From: an uncultured Gemmiger sp.
GTDB taxonomy: Bacteria > Bacillota > Clostridia > Oscillospirales > Ruminococcaceae
DNA: 64,000 bases
Direction of reading: 5' to 3'
Assembly (NCBI GenBank): GCA_944386495.1
Contig: CALXBE010000002.1
Span: forward strand, 103,180 to 167,179
Positions 24,295 to 33,352 of this stretch are shown piece after piece. Under the pieces are notes generated by a model, which saw only the letters and a list, made by a program, of their open reading frames with translations, searched no databases and was not told the DNA's origin. The stretch's first letter is position 1; each line of letters starts with the position of its first letter. Both the position numbers and the translations under genes were made by a program.

Positions 24295-25554
24295 TTACAG
24301 TGTTGCGGGGTCGGTAATGTAACCGGTGAGGGCGCTGGCGGCGGCAACGGCAGGGCTGGCCAGGTAAACTTCGCTGGTCACATGGCCCATCCGGCCTACA
24401 AAGTTCCGGTTGGTGGTGGAGATGCACCGCTCGTTCTCGGCCAGGATTCCCATGTACCCGCCCAGGCAGGGGCCGCAGGTGGGGGTGGAGACCACGCAGC
24501 CTGCATCAATGAAAGCGGTGGTCCAGCCCCGGAGGATGCATTCCTTGTAAATGTTCATGGTGGCGGGAATGATGATGACCCGAACCCCGGGGGCGATGGT
24601 CTTGCCCTTCAGGATATTGTAAGCGGCCTCCATGTCCTCCAGCCGTCCGTTGGTGCAGCTGCCGATGACCACCTGGTCAATCTTGATGTCCCCGCTCTCC
24701 TTGGCCAGATGGGTGTTCTCGGGCAGGTGAGGATAGCTGACGGTGCTTTCCAAAGCGGACAGGTCAATGGTAATGGTCTGCTCGTAAACGGCGTCCGGGT
24801 CGGCCTCGTATACCTTCCATTCCCGGCGGCTGCGGCCGGTGAGATAGGCGGTGGTCACATCGTCTACCGGGAAGATGCCGTTCTTGGCGCCGGCCTCGAT
24901 GGCCATGTTGCAGATGCAGAGCCGGTCATCCATGGAAAGGGTGGCCACGCCGTCCCCCACAAACTCCAGGCTCTTGTAGAGGGCACCGTCCACCCCAATC
25001 ATTCCGATCAGGTGGAGGATAACATCCTTGCCCGAGACAGTGGGTTTCAGCTTTCCGGTGAGTACCACCTTGATGGCGGCGGGAACCTTGAACCAGGCCA
25101 TGCCGGTAGCCATGCCGGCGGCCATGTCGGTGCTGCCTACGCCGGTGGAGAAGGCGCCCACGGCACCGTAGGTGCAGGTGTGGCTGTCGGCACCGATGAC
25201 ACAGTCACCGGCGGTGACAATGCCCTGCTCCGGGAGAAGAGCGTGCTCGATTCCCATTTTGCCTACATCAAAGAAGTTGAGAATATCGTACTTGTTGGCA
25301 AATTCCCGGCAGGTCTTGCTCTGCTGGGCGCTTTTGATGTCCTTGTTGGGAACAAAGTGGTCCAGCACAATGTTGATTCGGGTGTTGTCATAGACACTGT
25401 CAAACCCGGCCTTCTCAAATTCCTTGATGGCTACGGGGGTGGTAATGTCGTTGCCCAGGACCAGGTCCAGGTGAGCGTTGATGAGCTGACCGGCCTTTAC
25501 CTGGTCCAGCCCGGCGTGTGCGGCCAAAATCTTTTGGGTCATGGTCATTCCCAT
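24295..25554 (-). CDS. leuC: 3-isopropylmalate dehydratase large subunit
   Basis: The 419-residue aconitase-family protein binds a [4Fe-4S] cluster through Cys in [11 protein letters not shown] (near residue 135), [12 protein letters not shown] (near 297) and [12 protein letters not shown] (near 360). Length matches the two-subunit HACN type of Clostridia and archaea. AAAGGAGA precedes the ATG. It lies between leuA and leuD. Confidence 0.97.
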   Translation of the reverse strand: MGMTMTQKILAAHAGLDQVKAGQLINAHLDLVLGNDITTPVAIKEFEKAGFDSVYDNTRINIVLDHFVPNKDIKSAQQSKTCREFANKYDILNFFDVGKMGIEHALLPEQGIVTAGDCVIGADSHTCTYGAVGAFSTGVGSTDMAAGMATGMAWFKVPAAIKVVLTGKLKPTVSGKDVILHLIGMIGVDGALYKSLEFVGDGVATLSMDDRLCICNMAIEAGAKNGIFPVDDVTTAYLTGRSRREWKVYEADPDAVYEQTITIDLSALESTVSYPHLPENTHLAKESGDIKIDQVVIGSCTNGRLEDMEAAYNILKGKTIAPGVRVIIIPATMNIYKECILRGWTTAFIDAGCVVSTPTCGPCLGGYMGILAENERCISTTNRNFVGRMGHVTSEVYLASPAVAAASALTGYITDPATL

Positions 25555-25581
25555 AGTAATATCTCCTTTCCCTGGACAGGG

Positions 25582-27240
25582 TCACTTTTTGTTGTTGATG
25601 GCGGATACCAGGGCTTTGATGCCGGCGGTGATAATATCAGTATCGCTGCCGGCGCCCCAGGTGACGGTTCCGTTGCTCCATTTCAGGCCCACATAACTCA
25701 TAGCGCGGCTGGAAGAACCGGAATCCAGGCTGTGTTCGCTGTACTCAATGAGGGTGAAATCGTATCCGGTGTGGGCCTTGATGGCATTGCTGACAGCGTC
25801 CAGACGGCCGTTGCCTGCTGCGCTCCATTCCTCTCCAGGACCGCCGTTCTGGCTGAAGGTGGCCACGGCGTAAATACCATTCTTCTGGATGAAGTGGGCT
25901 TCCAGCACATTGAGGGGAGAGGTCTTGTTGAGGTAGTTTTCCTCGAATACCTCCCGTACTTCGCTGGTGGAAAGATCCTTGTGCTTGTGGTCGGATACGC
26001 TCTTGACAGCGTAGCCCAGATGCTCCCGCATTTTGGGAGGAAGGTTGTAGCCGTAGGTCTTTTCCAGCAGGTATCCGATGCCGCCCTTGCCGCTCTGGCT
26101 GTTGATCCGGATCACATCGGCCTCGTAGGCACGGCTTACATCCTCCGGATCGATGGGGAGGTAGGGAACGGTCCACTCGTGGAGCTCCTTTTCTTCCCGC
26201 CAGTTCATTCCCTTGGCAATGGCATCCTGATGGCTGCCGCTGAATGCTGCAAAGACCAGGCTCCCGGCGTAGGGCTGCCGCTCGTACACATGCATTCTGG
26301 TGCAGCGCTCGTACACTTCACAGATGTGGGGCATGTTCCCGAAATTCAGATGGGGGTCCACACCGTGGCTGTACATATTCATGGCCATGGTGATGGCATC
26401 CACATTTCCGGTCCGCTCTCCGTTTCCGAAGAGGCAGCATTCCACCCGCTGGGCTCCGGCCAGCACAGCCAGTTCAGCGCAGGCAACGCCGGTGCCCCGG
26501 TCATTGTGGGGATGGGTGGAGAGGATAACGCTGTCCCGGTATTTCAGATGGTCACTGCACCATTCGATCTGATTGGCGTAAACATGGGGCATGCTCATCT
26601 CCACCGTTACCGGCAGGTTGATGATCATGGGCCGGTCGGGGGTGGGCTGCATCACATCCAGAACAGCGTTGCAGACTTCCACGGCGTATTCCGGCTCGGT
26701 GCCGGTAAAGCTCTCGGGGCTGTATTCAAAGAGGAAGTTCCCTTCGTACTCCTGGCTCAGCTGCTTGACCAGCTTGGCGCCCTCCACGGCAATTTTCTTG
26801 ATTTCTTCCCTGTCTTTCTTGAACACCTGCTGGCGCTGGGCAACGCTGGTGGAGTTGTAGAAGTGAATCACAGCCCGGGGAGCGCCCTTGACGGCCTCGA
26901 AGGTTTTCCGGATAATATGGTCCCGGCACTGGGTCAGGACCTGTACCGTAACATCCTGAGGAATCATATTTTTGTCGATCAGGGTGCGGAGGAACTCGTA
27001 CTCGGTTTCGCTGGCGGCAGGGAAGCCCACCTCGATCTCCTTGAAGCCAATGTCCAGAAGGAGCTGGTAGAACTCCAGCTTTTCCTCCAGGCTCATGGGA
27101 ACGATGAGGCTCTGGTTGCCGTCCCGCAGGTCCACGCTGCACCATGCAGGGGCGGTCTCAATATGATCTTTCTTGACCCAGCGATACTGGTTTTCAGGAG
27201 CCGGATAATATCCCGGCTTGTACTTGGTAACATCCATCAT
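25582..27240 (-). CDS. leuA: 2-isopropylmalate synthase (long form, LeuA2 type)
   Basis: The 552-residue enzyme condenses acetyl-CoA with 2-oxoisovalerate. The catalytic barrel shows LRDGNQSLI near residue 47, GFKEIEVGFPAAS near 75, HPHNDRGTG (metal ligands) near 240 and FGNGERTGN near 268. The C-terminal regulatory domain (about 420-550) ends in GAGSDTDIITAGIKALVSAINN, the allosteric leucine-binding type. Two adjacent ATGs exist; GGAGG lies 10 bases before the first. It is the first gene of the operon, preceded by a T-box leader. Confidence 0.96.
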   Translation of the reverse strand: MMDVTKYKPGYYPAPENQYRWVKKDHIETAPAWCSVDLRDGNQSLIVPMSLEEKLEFYQLLLDIGFKEIEVGFPAASETEYEFLRTLIDKNMIPQDVTVQVLTQCRDHIIRKTFEAVKGAPRAVIHFYNSTSVAQRQQVFKKDREEIKKIAVEGAKLVKQLSQEYEGNFLFEYSPESFTGTEPEYAVEVCNAVLDVMQPTPDRPMIINLPVTVEMSMPHVYANQIEWCSDHLKYRDSVILSTHPHNDRGTGVACAELAVLAGAQRVECCLFGNGERTGNVDAITMAMNMYSHGVDPHLNFGNMPHICEVYERCTRMHVYERQPYAGSLVFAAFSGSHQDAIAKGMNWREEKELHEWTVPYLPIDPEDVSRAYEADVIRINSQSGKGGIGYLLEKTYGYNLPPKMREHLGYAVKSVSDHKHKDLSTSEVREVFEENYLNKTSPLNVLEAHFIQKNGIYAVATFSQNGGPGEEWSAAGNGRLDAVSNAIKAHTGYDFTLIEYSEHSLDSGSSSRAMSYVGLKWSNGTVTWGAGSDTDIITAGIKALVSAINNKK

Positions 27241-27255
27241 TGCCTTGTTTCCTCC

Positions 27256-27558
27256 AAAAAAATAACCTCGTCTCTCATAGGGCATACACCCTAAGAGAGA
27301 CGAGGACAAATACTACATTGTACCCGTGGTACCACTCTCATTGCTGTTACGAAAACAGCCACTCTCCCGGTCGGCAGAAGTTCTGCGAACCGATACCCAT
27401 GTAACGGTGGGAACCGAACAGACCTACCCTTGGTTCAGCCTGCCTGCTCAGGGGCCAGTGACCCGAAACTACAGCCACTGCCTCGCACCTGCCGGCAGCT
27501 CTCTGAAGCACTGTAAGGAACGGTTTCTCCCCGTCAACGCATTTGGTTTATCAACTTG
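27256..27558 (-). promoter_or_regulatory. T-box leader of the leuACDB operon
   Basis: The transcript (minus strand) has the stem I distal motifs AGAGAGCTGCC and GCAGGTGCGAGGCAG, and the conserved antiterminator stretch GAGTGGTACCACGGGT (27322-27339 region). The terminator CCTCGTCTCTC / GAGAGACGAGG (27266-27276 with 27295-27305) runs into TTATTTTTTT just before the leuA ribosome site. Uncharged tRNA should favour the antiterminator. A leucine specifier is expected from the operon; a CTG triplet on the 3' side of stem I is a candidate, but I could not fix the register by eye. Confidence 0.93.
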
Positions 27559-27564
27559 TATAGT

Positions 27565-27593
27565 ACATTACCACAATAAAGTGGGTTTGTCAA
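27565..27593 (-). promoter_or_regulatory. Promoter of the T-box-leuACDB transcript
   Basis: A perfect TTGACA is followed after 17 bases by TAATGT on the minus strand. Confidence 0.75.
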
Positions 27594-27614
27594 GCAGAAA
27601 AATAAAAGAAGGAC

Positions 27615-27977
27615 TTATTCTTTGAACAGCCGCTTTTCCAGTTCCCGCACCCGCTTTTCCAGCAGGGCGTTGGCCTGGGTAAGGGTTTTGTTCTTGGTGG
27701 CCAGCTGGCTGACCGCCACGCTGAGGCTGAGAAGCACCAGCAGCACAAACCCGAATAAAAGCAGGAAAATCACATTGCTGGGCATGACCATGTCCAGCAG
27801 ATCCCGTATCACATAGACACAGTAGGGCCAGATGGCAAAAATCAGCAAAGCCAGGGAGAGGCCCAGCCAGGCCAGGCTGTATTTTACCGTCAGCAGGCTC
27901 TTTTTCAGAAAAACATAGATGACGGCCAGAAGCACCAGGGTGCCCAGAACCAGGAATAACTGAAGCCGGAAGGTCAT
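27615..27977 (-). CDS. DUF2304 membrane protein
   Basis: The 120-residue protein has three hydrophobic segments (about 5-24, 32-55 and 68-90) followed by a charged coiled-coil tail (LTQANALLEKRVRELEKRLF). This layout and the pairing with a family 2 glycosyltransferase are typical of DUF2304 proteins. Its start overlaps the glycosyltransferase stop by 4 bases. Its role is not established; a partner or membrane anchor for lipid-linked sugar synthesis is an inference. Confidence 0.83.
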   Translation of the reverse strand: MTFRLQLFLVLGTLVLLAVIYVFLKKSLLTVKYSLAWLGLSLALLIFAIWPYCVYVIRDLLDMVMPSNVIFLLLFGFVLLVLLSLSVAVSQLATKNKTLTQANALLEKRVRELEKRLFKE

Positions 27978-28690
27978 TGGGCGGTCCTCCTTTTATTGCG
28001 GTGCAAAGCCAGCCGGCTGATAATCAGGCTGAGAGAAACCTTGACCATGAAATAAATGCTTTTGAAAGCGGAAATGCTGGAAACGCCTCCCTGACGCTCC
28101 TGCATAATGACCGGAACTTCTCCCACCCGATACCCGGTAAGGGAAGCGGAGAGAATGGCCTCCGGTTCGGGATAATCGGTAGCGTAATGGCGGTTGAAGA
28201 ACTCCATCATCTTCCGGTTGCAGGCCCGGAAGCCGCTGGTCACATCCAGCACCCGGACCCCGGACAAAAAGTAAATGAGGAAACTCAGAAACCGGATTCC
28301 CACCCGGCGCATAAAGCTGGTCTGGAAGCCTTCCTTCTTCAAAAAACGGCTGCCGATGCAGAGATCCAGCTTTCCTTCCATAACGGGGCGGACCACATCC
28401 ATGAGATACTTGGGGTCGTGCTGACCGTCGCCATCCATCTGGATGGCAATGTCATACCCGTTGGCAATGGCGTAACGGTATCCGCACTGGACGCCGCCCC
28501 CGATTCCCAGGTTTACGGGAAGGTCCAGGTAATTCATTCCCTCCCGGCGGAGAATCTCTCCGCTGGAATCGGTGGAACAGTCGTTGATGACCAGGTAATC
28601 CACACCGGGACAGGTTTCCTCCAGGCGGCCGACCGCCCGGACAATATTTGCTTCTTCGTTGTAGCAGGGAATGAGAACCAGTATTCTCAC
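27974..28690 (-). CDS. Family 2 glycosyltransferase, polyprenyl-phosphate sugar synthase type
   Basis: The 238-residue GT-A protein resembles dolichol/undecaprenyl-phosphate mannosyltransferases. It has LIPCYNEEANI at residue 5, VINDCSTDSS near 33, and the metal-binding QMDGDGQHDP near 90. GSRFLKK and DVTSGFRACNR follow. Only weak C-terminal hydrophobic stretches are present. It overlaps the DUF2304 gene, and together they probably charge a lipid carrier with a sugar for surface glycan assembly. Confidence 0.9.
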   Translation of the reverse strand: MRILVLIPCYNEEANIVRAVGRLEETCPGVDYLVINDCSTDSSGEILRREGMNYLDLPVNLGIGGGVQCGYRYAIANGYDIAIQMDGDGQHDPKYLMDVVRPVMEGKLDLCIGSRFLKKEGFQTSFMRRVGIRFLSFLIYFLSGVRVLDVTSGFRACNRKMMEFFNRHYATDYPEPEAILSASLTGYRVGEVPVIMQERQGGVSSISAFKSIYFMVKVSLSLIISRLALHRNKRRTAQ

Positions 28691-28704
28691 AAGGCGCTAC
28701 CTCC

Positions 28705-29913
28705 TTAGATGAACTTCTCCAGCTGTTTCAGCAGGGTTGCCCGGTCATAGTGGGCTTTATAATATTCCCGGGCCTTCTGACCCATAGTTTCCCGCTCCGG
28801 GGAAGAGGTTTCGGCCAGCGCTTTCATGTTGGCGGCCAGCGCCTTAACATCCGCAGCAGGGCTGACCAGTCCGGCACCGCTTTCCTTGACCGCAGCATAG
28901 CCTTCACCGTTCATGCTGGCCAAGATGGGCTTTCCCATGGCCATATAGCTGGCTACTTTGGCGGGAACGGTGAGCCCCAGGTCGGGACTGTCTCCCAGGG
29001 AGACCACCAGGCCCTGAGCGGCCCCGGCAATGGCAGGAATTTGGGTGGGGGGAACGCTGCCATAGAAGGAAATAAAACTTCCCGCATTCAATTCCTTTAC
29101 CAGTGCTTCCAGGGAAGAGCGGCTCATGCCGTCGCCTACCAAAAGAAGATGGAGGGAAGGACAGTCTTTGTGGGCCAGCGCAGCGGCACGGATGACCGTG
29201 TCCAGGCTCTGGGCAGGACTGAAATTCCCGGTAAAGACCAGAAGGAATTTTCCTTCATACTGGCGGACTAAATCCGGGTCTAAAGCAGGCCGGGCATAGA
29301 AATCCTCGCAATACTGGGGGATAACAGCTATTTTCTCCGCGGATTTTCCGGTGCGCTGGGTAAGGCGTGCCCCCAGGCTGGAGCTCATGGCAATCAGCTT
29401 GTCCGCCCGGCGGTAAAACCAGTCGCTGACCCGGTGGGCAATGGCCCGGAGCAGGGGATTCTTTACCGGAAGAACGCTGTACAGGTTTTCCGGCCACAGG
29501 TCCAGCACATAGGTGGTGACCGGGACTTTTTTCAGTTTTCCGTACACCAGGGCGGGCAGGGCCATCATCACCGGGCTGGTGTTGTAGCAGAGAACGGCAT
29601 CATACTGCCCTTTCAGCCGGGAAAGGCTGAACAGGGCTGACACCGGCCAATAGCAGTAGTTGAGGAAAATCCGAAGGCCGGTATTTCCTTTCCGGCGAAT
29701 CTCTCCCGACCGGAACACCCGGGCCCCCGCATATTCCTGCCGCCGGGGACCAGTGTACCCGTACCCGTCAAACCATTCCCCCTTGGGATAGTTGGGCAAT
29801 CCGCAAAGGACATCTACCTGACAGCCGTCCTCCACAAGGCCCTCCACCAAATCATTGACCCGGAAGTTTTCCGGCCAGAAATGCTGGGTGACCACCAGGA
29901 TATGCTTGGCCAT
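28705..29913 (-). CDS. Family 4 glycosyltransferase (WbuB-like)
   Basis: The 402-residue GT-B protein resembles WbuB and other FucNAc transferases of surface glycan clusters. Visible features are the N-terminal HFWPENFRVNDLVEGL, the linker VTTYVLDLWPENL (near residue 135), FTGNFSPAQ (near 230) and the donor-site stretch ASMNGEGYAAVKESGAGLVSP near 340. In the characterised WbuB system the enzyme adds L-FucNAc, which agrees with CapEFG homologues in the same operon. The exact acceptor is unknown. Confidence 0.88.
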   Translation of the reverse strand: MAKHILVVTQHFWPENFRVNDLVEGLVEDGCQVDVLCGLPNYPKGEWFDGYGYTGPRRQEYAGARVFRSGEIRRKGNTGLRIFLNYCYWPVSALFSLSRLKGQYDAVLCYNTSPVMMALPALVYGKLKKVPVTTYVLDLWPENLYSVLPVKNPLLRAIAHRVSDWFYRRADKLIAMSSSLGARLTQRTGKSAEKIAVIPQYCEDFYARPALDPDLVRQYEGKFLLVFTGNFSPAQSLDTVIRAAALAHKDCPSLHLLLVGDGMSRSSLEALVKELNAGSFISFYGSVPPTQIPAIAGAAQGLVVSLGDSPDLGLTVPAKVASYMAMGKPILASMNGEGYAAVKESGAGLVSPAADVKALAANMKALAETSSPERETMGQKAREYYKAHYDRATLLKQLEKFI

Positions 29914-29954
29914 GGTATTCCTCCTTTGGGGTGTGAATGGTAAAAGAAATTAAA

Positions 29955-31094
29955 TCAGTATTTCCGCCAGACCATCTTGTTGACCACACCTACATAGCTC
30001 TGGATGATCTTGACCACCTTGGTGGACACATCCTCGGTGTAGGCGGGGACGGGAATTCCCAAATCCCCGTTGGCGTTCATGGCCACGGCAGTCTCCACGG
30101 CCTGCTCCACCCCGCCTGCAGTAATGCCGGCCAGGATAAAGCAGCCCTTATCCAGGGCCTCAGGGCGCTCGGTGGAGGTGCGGATGCAGACAGCAGGGAA
30201 GGGATGGCCCACGCTGGTGAAGAAGCTGCTCTCCTCCGGCAGGGTGCCGCTGTCGCTGATGACGCAGAAAGCGTTCATCTGCAGGTTGTTATAATCGTGG
30301 AAGCCCAGGGGCTGGTGAAGAATCACCCGCTCATCCAGCTGGAAATTCATGGCTTCCAGCCGCTTCCGGCTCCGGGGATGGCAGGAATAAAGGATGGGCA
30401 TGTCATACTGCCGGGCCAGATGGTTGATGGAGGTAAACAGGTCCAGGAAATTCTTCTCGGTATCAATGTTTTCCTCCCGGTGGGCGGAGAGAAGCATGTA
30501 CTTCTGAGGCTCCAGGCCCAGCTGCTCCAGAATCTTGCTGGAACGAATCTGCTCCAGGTTGGCGTGGAGAACTTCTGCCATGGGGCTGCCGGTCACATAG
30601 GTCCGTTCCTTGGCAGTGCCCTCAGCGTTGAGGTAACGGCGGGCATGCTCGGAGTAGCAGAGGTTCACATCTGCAATATGGTCCACAATGCGGCGGTTGG
30701 TCTCCTCAGGAAGGCATTCGTCAAAGCAGCGGTTGCCTGCTTCCATATGGAAGATGGGAATGTGGAGCCGTTTGGCAGCAATGGCGGACAGGCAGCTGTT
30801 GGTGTCTCCCAGAATCAGGAGGGCATCGGGCTTCTCTTCCACCATAAGGGCATAACTCTTGGCAATGATGTTGCCGATGGTCTCGCCCAGGTCCTTGCCC
30901 ACGGCGTTCAGGTAAAAATCAGGTTCCCGCAGGCCCAGGTCCTCGAAGAAGATCTGGTTCAGGGTATAGTCGTAGTTTTGGCCGGTGTGGACCAGGATCT
31001 GGTCAAAGTACCGGTCACATTTTTTAATGACGGCAGAGAGCCGGATGATCTCCGGGCGGGTGCCGATGATGGTCATAAGTTTGATTTTGTTCAT
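29955..31094 (-). CDS. capG: UDP-N-acetylglucosamine 2-epimerase family enzyme, CapG/FnlC/WecB type
   Basis: The 379-residue enzyme begins MTIIGTRPEIIRLSAVIKK and has GDTNSCLSA near residue 92, HMEAGNRCFDECLPEETNRRIVDHIAD near 115, SAHREENID near 207 and SDSGTLPEES near 283. The NRCFDECLPEE wording is typical of the CapG/FnlC branch that finishes UDP-L-FucNAc synthesis, rather than of housekeeping WecB. Start ATG 31094 has GAGGTGG upstream; a GTG three codons earlier lies within that site. It sits in the capE-capF operon, as expected for the pathway. Confidence 0.9.
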   Translation of the reverse strand: MNKIKLMTIIGTRPEIIRLSAVIKKCDRYFDQILVHTGQNYDYTLNQIFFEDLGLREPDFYLNAVGKDLGETIGNIIAKSYALMVEEKPDALLILGDTNSCLSAIAAKRLHIPIFHMEAGNRCFDECLPEETNRRIVDHIADVNLCYSEHARRYLNAEGTAKERTYVTGSPMAEVLHANLEQIRSSKILEQLGLEPQKYMLLSAHREENIDTEKNFLDLFTSINHLARQYDMPILYSCHPRSRKRLEAMNFQLDERVILHQPLGFHDYNNLQMNAFCVISDSGTLPEESSFFTSVGHPFPAVCIRTSTERPEALDKGCFILAGITAGGVEQAVETAVAMNANGDLGIPVPAYTEDVSTKVVKIIQSYVGVVNKMVWRKY

Positions 31095-31096
31095 GA

Positions 31097-32191
31097 TTAC
31101 CACCTCAAAAGAGAATCATCCGGAGCGTGTACCAGGTTGGGGAAGAGCCGATGGAGATGATACCGGGCCCAGTAGCACCGCTGCTTGAACCGCCGCTCAT
31201 GACGGAAGGTTTTCAATGCCCGGCTCTGGAGGAAGTGATTGTAGCAGCGCAGATGGGCCTCATGCTCCTCGGGGGAGAAGTGGAGAGTGCGCCGGTAGGC
31301 TTCCTCGGGGTTCTGGGAGAAAATGTGGACCAGGAAATCCTCGAATTCCTGATTCCGGTGGACAAAATAATCCGGTTCCAGGAAGAGGGGCTGAGAGACC
31401 TTCTCGTACCAGGCCTTGGGGTCCTGATCCAGGCGGATGATCTCAGCCAGAAGATCGTCCAGATTGTCGTAATCATGGACATTGATGATGGCTTTGGGGT
31501 TGAGGACCTGGGTGGCCTGAGGGTTGCCGTAGAAGATGGGAATGGAATGGGCCATCCAGGCGTGGGTCACCTTTTCCGAAATAAAGCCGTTGAGAACAAC
31601 ACTCTCGGACACCACCGAGAACTTGCACCGGCGGATGAAATTCATCTTCTGGACCCCGTCCTCCGAGTAGGGAACGGTAAAGCCGTCCGGCATATTGTTC
31701 ATGAAAGGACCGGCGCTCTCCACCCGGCGGTAGGAGGACAGCTTGTCAAAGAGCTGGCGGCGGATGTCGGTGACGGAATCATGGGTAAAGATAAAGTCAC
31801 AGAAAAGATCCTTTTCCCCCAGAAGTTCCTCCATGGGTCTGCGGTCCTGGGCCCCCGGAGAAAGGAAAAAGTTCCGGGTGCAGGGGTCCAGCAGGAAGTA
31901 GGGAGCATAGAAATGCCGGTCGTTGTACTGGAGCGGGTCGAAGGTGATGGTATAGTCGAAGCAGTTGAAATCCGGGGAGAAATTTTCTCCGGTAATGAAC
32001 ACCCGGGGGCAGGAATAGTTCACATACTGGAACGGGGGATCAAAGTGATTGCAGATCACAAAGTCCGGGTCCTTGTCCACCAGCTGCAGGTCAAAATACT
32101 TGCGAAGAATCCGGGTGACCAGATACTGCTCCGGGTCAAAACTGGGGTAGAATCCCAGGTATTTTACCCGAACGGTTTTTTTGGTTTCCAT
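31097..32191 (-). CDS. Family 10 glycosyltransferase (fucosyltransferase-like)
   Basis: The 364-residue protein shows the GT10 C-terminal donor motif as ESVVLNGFISEKVTHAWM followed by AHSIPIFYG (near residues 195-221). The preceding RVFITGENFSPDFNCFDYTI and FDP match the other conserved block. GT10 members transfer L-fucose from GDP-fucose in alpha-1,3/4 linkage. No GDP-fucose genes are nearby, while a UDP-FucNAc pathway is encoded in the same operon, so the real donor is uncertain. The ATG has AAGGAGGG upstream. The basic C-terminal tail (KTFRHERRFKQR) could touch the membrane. Confidence 0.86.
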   Translation of the reverse strand: METKKTVRVKYLGFYPSFDPEQYLVTRILRKYFDLQLVDKDPDFVICNHFDPPFQYVNYSCPRVFITGENFSPDFNCFDYTITFDPLQYNDRHFYAPYFLLDPCTRNFFLSPGAQDRRPMEELLGEKDLFCDFIFTHDSVTDIRRQLFDKLSSYRRVESAGPFMNNMPDGFTVPYSEDGVQKMNFIRRCKFSVVSESVVLNGFISEKVTHAWMAHSIPIFYGNPQATQVLNPKAIINVHDYDNLDDLLAEIIRLDQDPKAWYEKVSQPLFLEPDYFVHRNQEFEDFLVHIFSQNPEEAYRRTLHFSPEEHEAHLRCYNHFLQSRALKTFRHERRFKQRCYWARYHLHRLFPNLVHAPDDSLLRW

Positions 32192-32218
32192 GGAAACCCT
32201 CCTTTAAGGGAATCTGTG

Positions 32219-33352
32219 TTATACCGGGAGAAAGAAAGTGTCCGGGTGGTCCGGATCAAAGGGCTCATTGGCCCACATAAAGACCACAGCATCCTCGGTT
32301 CCCAGGTTCTGAATGTTGTGGGTGTAGCCGCAGGGAATGTCGATGACTTCCAGCTTTTCGCCATCGGTGACATATTCAATCACCTTGTCATCCTCGGGCA
32401 GGCGGAACCGGGTGGCACACCGGCCCTTTACCACCAGGAACTTCTCGTTTTTGGTGTGGTGCCAGTGGTTCCCCTTGGTGATTCCGGGGCGGATGATGTT
32501 GACACTGAACTGGCCCCGCTCCGGGGTGCGGAGAATCTCGGTAAAGCTGCCCCGGTCGTCACAGTGCATATCCAGAGGATAGGCAAAGTCCTCCTGGGGC
32601 AGATAGCTCAAGAAGGTGGAGTACAGCTTTTTCTCCAGGCTGCCGGGGGTCATGTCAGGGCAGGCCAGGGTCTTCCGGCCCTGAGCAAAGCCCTGGATGG
32701 TCTGAGCCAGATGGCCCAGGGTAGTGGTGTGAACGGGGTGAATCCGGCAGATGGGCCGGTCACTGCCCTCGGTGACTACCTTGCCCTCAAAGGCATCCAG
32801 AATACACTGGACCACATCGTCAATATAAACCAGGGGAAGGGAATATTCCGGGTCCCGCACCTGAATGGGCAGACCCCGGGCAATGTTATGGCAGAAGGTG
32901 GCTACCACACTGTTGTAGTTGGGACGGCACCATTTGCCGAACACCCCTTCCATCCGGAACACATAGACGGGGGAGCCCATCTTTTCCCCGTGGGCAAAGA
33001 TGGCATCTTCCGCTGCCCGCTTGCTCTTGCCGTAGTCGTTGTCCAGCTCAGCCTGAATGCTGCTGGTGACCAGGACGGGGGCCTTGTTGCCGGCCTCTTC
33101 CAGAAGGGAAAGGAGGGTCTCGGTAAGGCCGGTATTTCCGGTATAGAAATCCTTGGGGTCGGTGGGACGGTTGATCCCTGCCAAATGGACCACAAAGGCA
33201 GCCCGGCGGCAGTAATCAGCCAGGGTCTCCAGAGTATCATCCTTCTCAAACAGGAGAAGGTCGGTATAGCCGGCAGTCCGGAGGGTAAGGGTCAGGTTCC
33301 GGCCCACAAACCCGCCGGCACCGGTAATCAGGATAGGAGAATCAAGCTTCAA
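32219..33352 (-). CDS. capF: Bifunctional epimerase-reductase CapF/FnlB type
   Basis: The 377-residue protein has an N-terminal SDR domain (ILITGAGGFVGRNL; Ser/Tyr/Lys region SSIQAELDNDYGKSKRAAED) and a C-terminal cupin domain (about 260-375; HWHHTKNEKFLVVKG, PCGYTHNIQNLG) with metal-binding His. This two-domain form is characteristic of CapF, which acts after CapE in UDP-L-FucNAc synthesis. The TTG start at 33352 overlaps the capE 3' end by 11 bases, so expression is probably coupled. No better start is visible. Confidence 0.93.
   Translation of the reverse strand: MKLDSPILITGAGGFVGRNLTLTLRTAGYTDLLLFEKDDTLETLADYCRRAAFVVHLAGINRPTDPKDFYTGNTGLTETLLSLLEEAGNKAPVLVTSSIQAELDNDYGKSKRAAEDAIFAHGEKMGSPVYVFRMEGVFGKWCRPNYNSVVATFCHNIARGLPIQVRDPEYSLPLVYIDDVVQCILDAFEGKVVTEGSDRPICRIHPVHTTTLGHLAQTIQGFAQGRKTLACPDMTPGSLEKKLYSTFLSYLPQEDFAYPLDMHCDDRGSFTEILRTPERGQFSVNIIRPGITKGNHWHHTKNEKFLVVKGRCATRFRLPEDDKVIEYVTDGEKLEVIDIPCGYTHNIQNLGTEDAVVFMWANEPFDPDHPDTFFLPV

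Noticed and set aside
25582-27240. Citramalate synthase or homocitrate synthase in place of LeuA
   Set aside because: Full leuCDB follow in one operon under a T-box, and the C-terminal allosteric domain and motifs match 2-isopropylmalate synthase.
24280-27294. 1,004-codon open frame antisense to leuACDB
   Set aside because: It spans several real genes and the T-box terminator on the other strand and has no family features.
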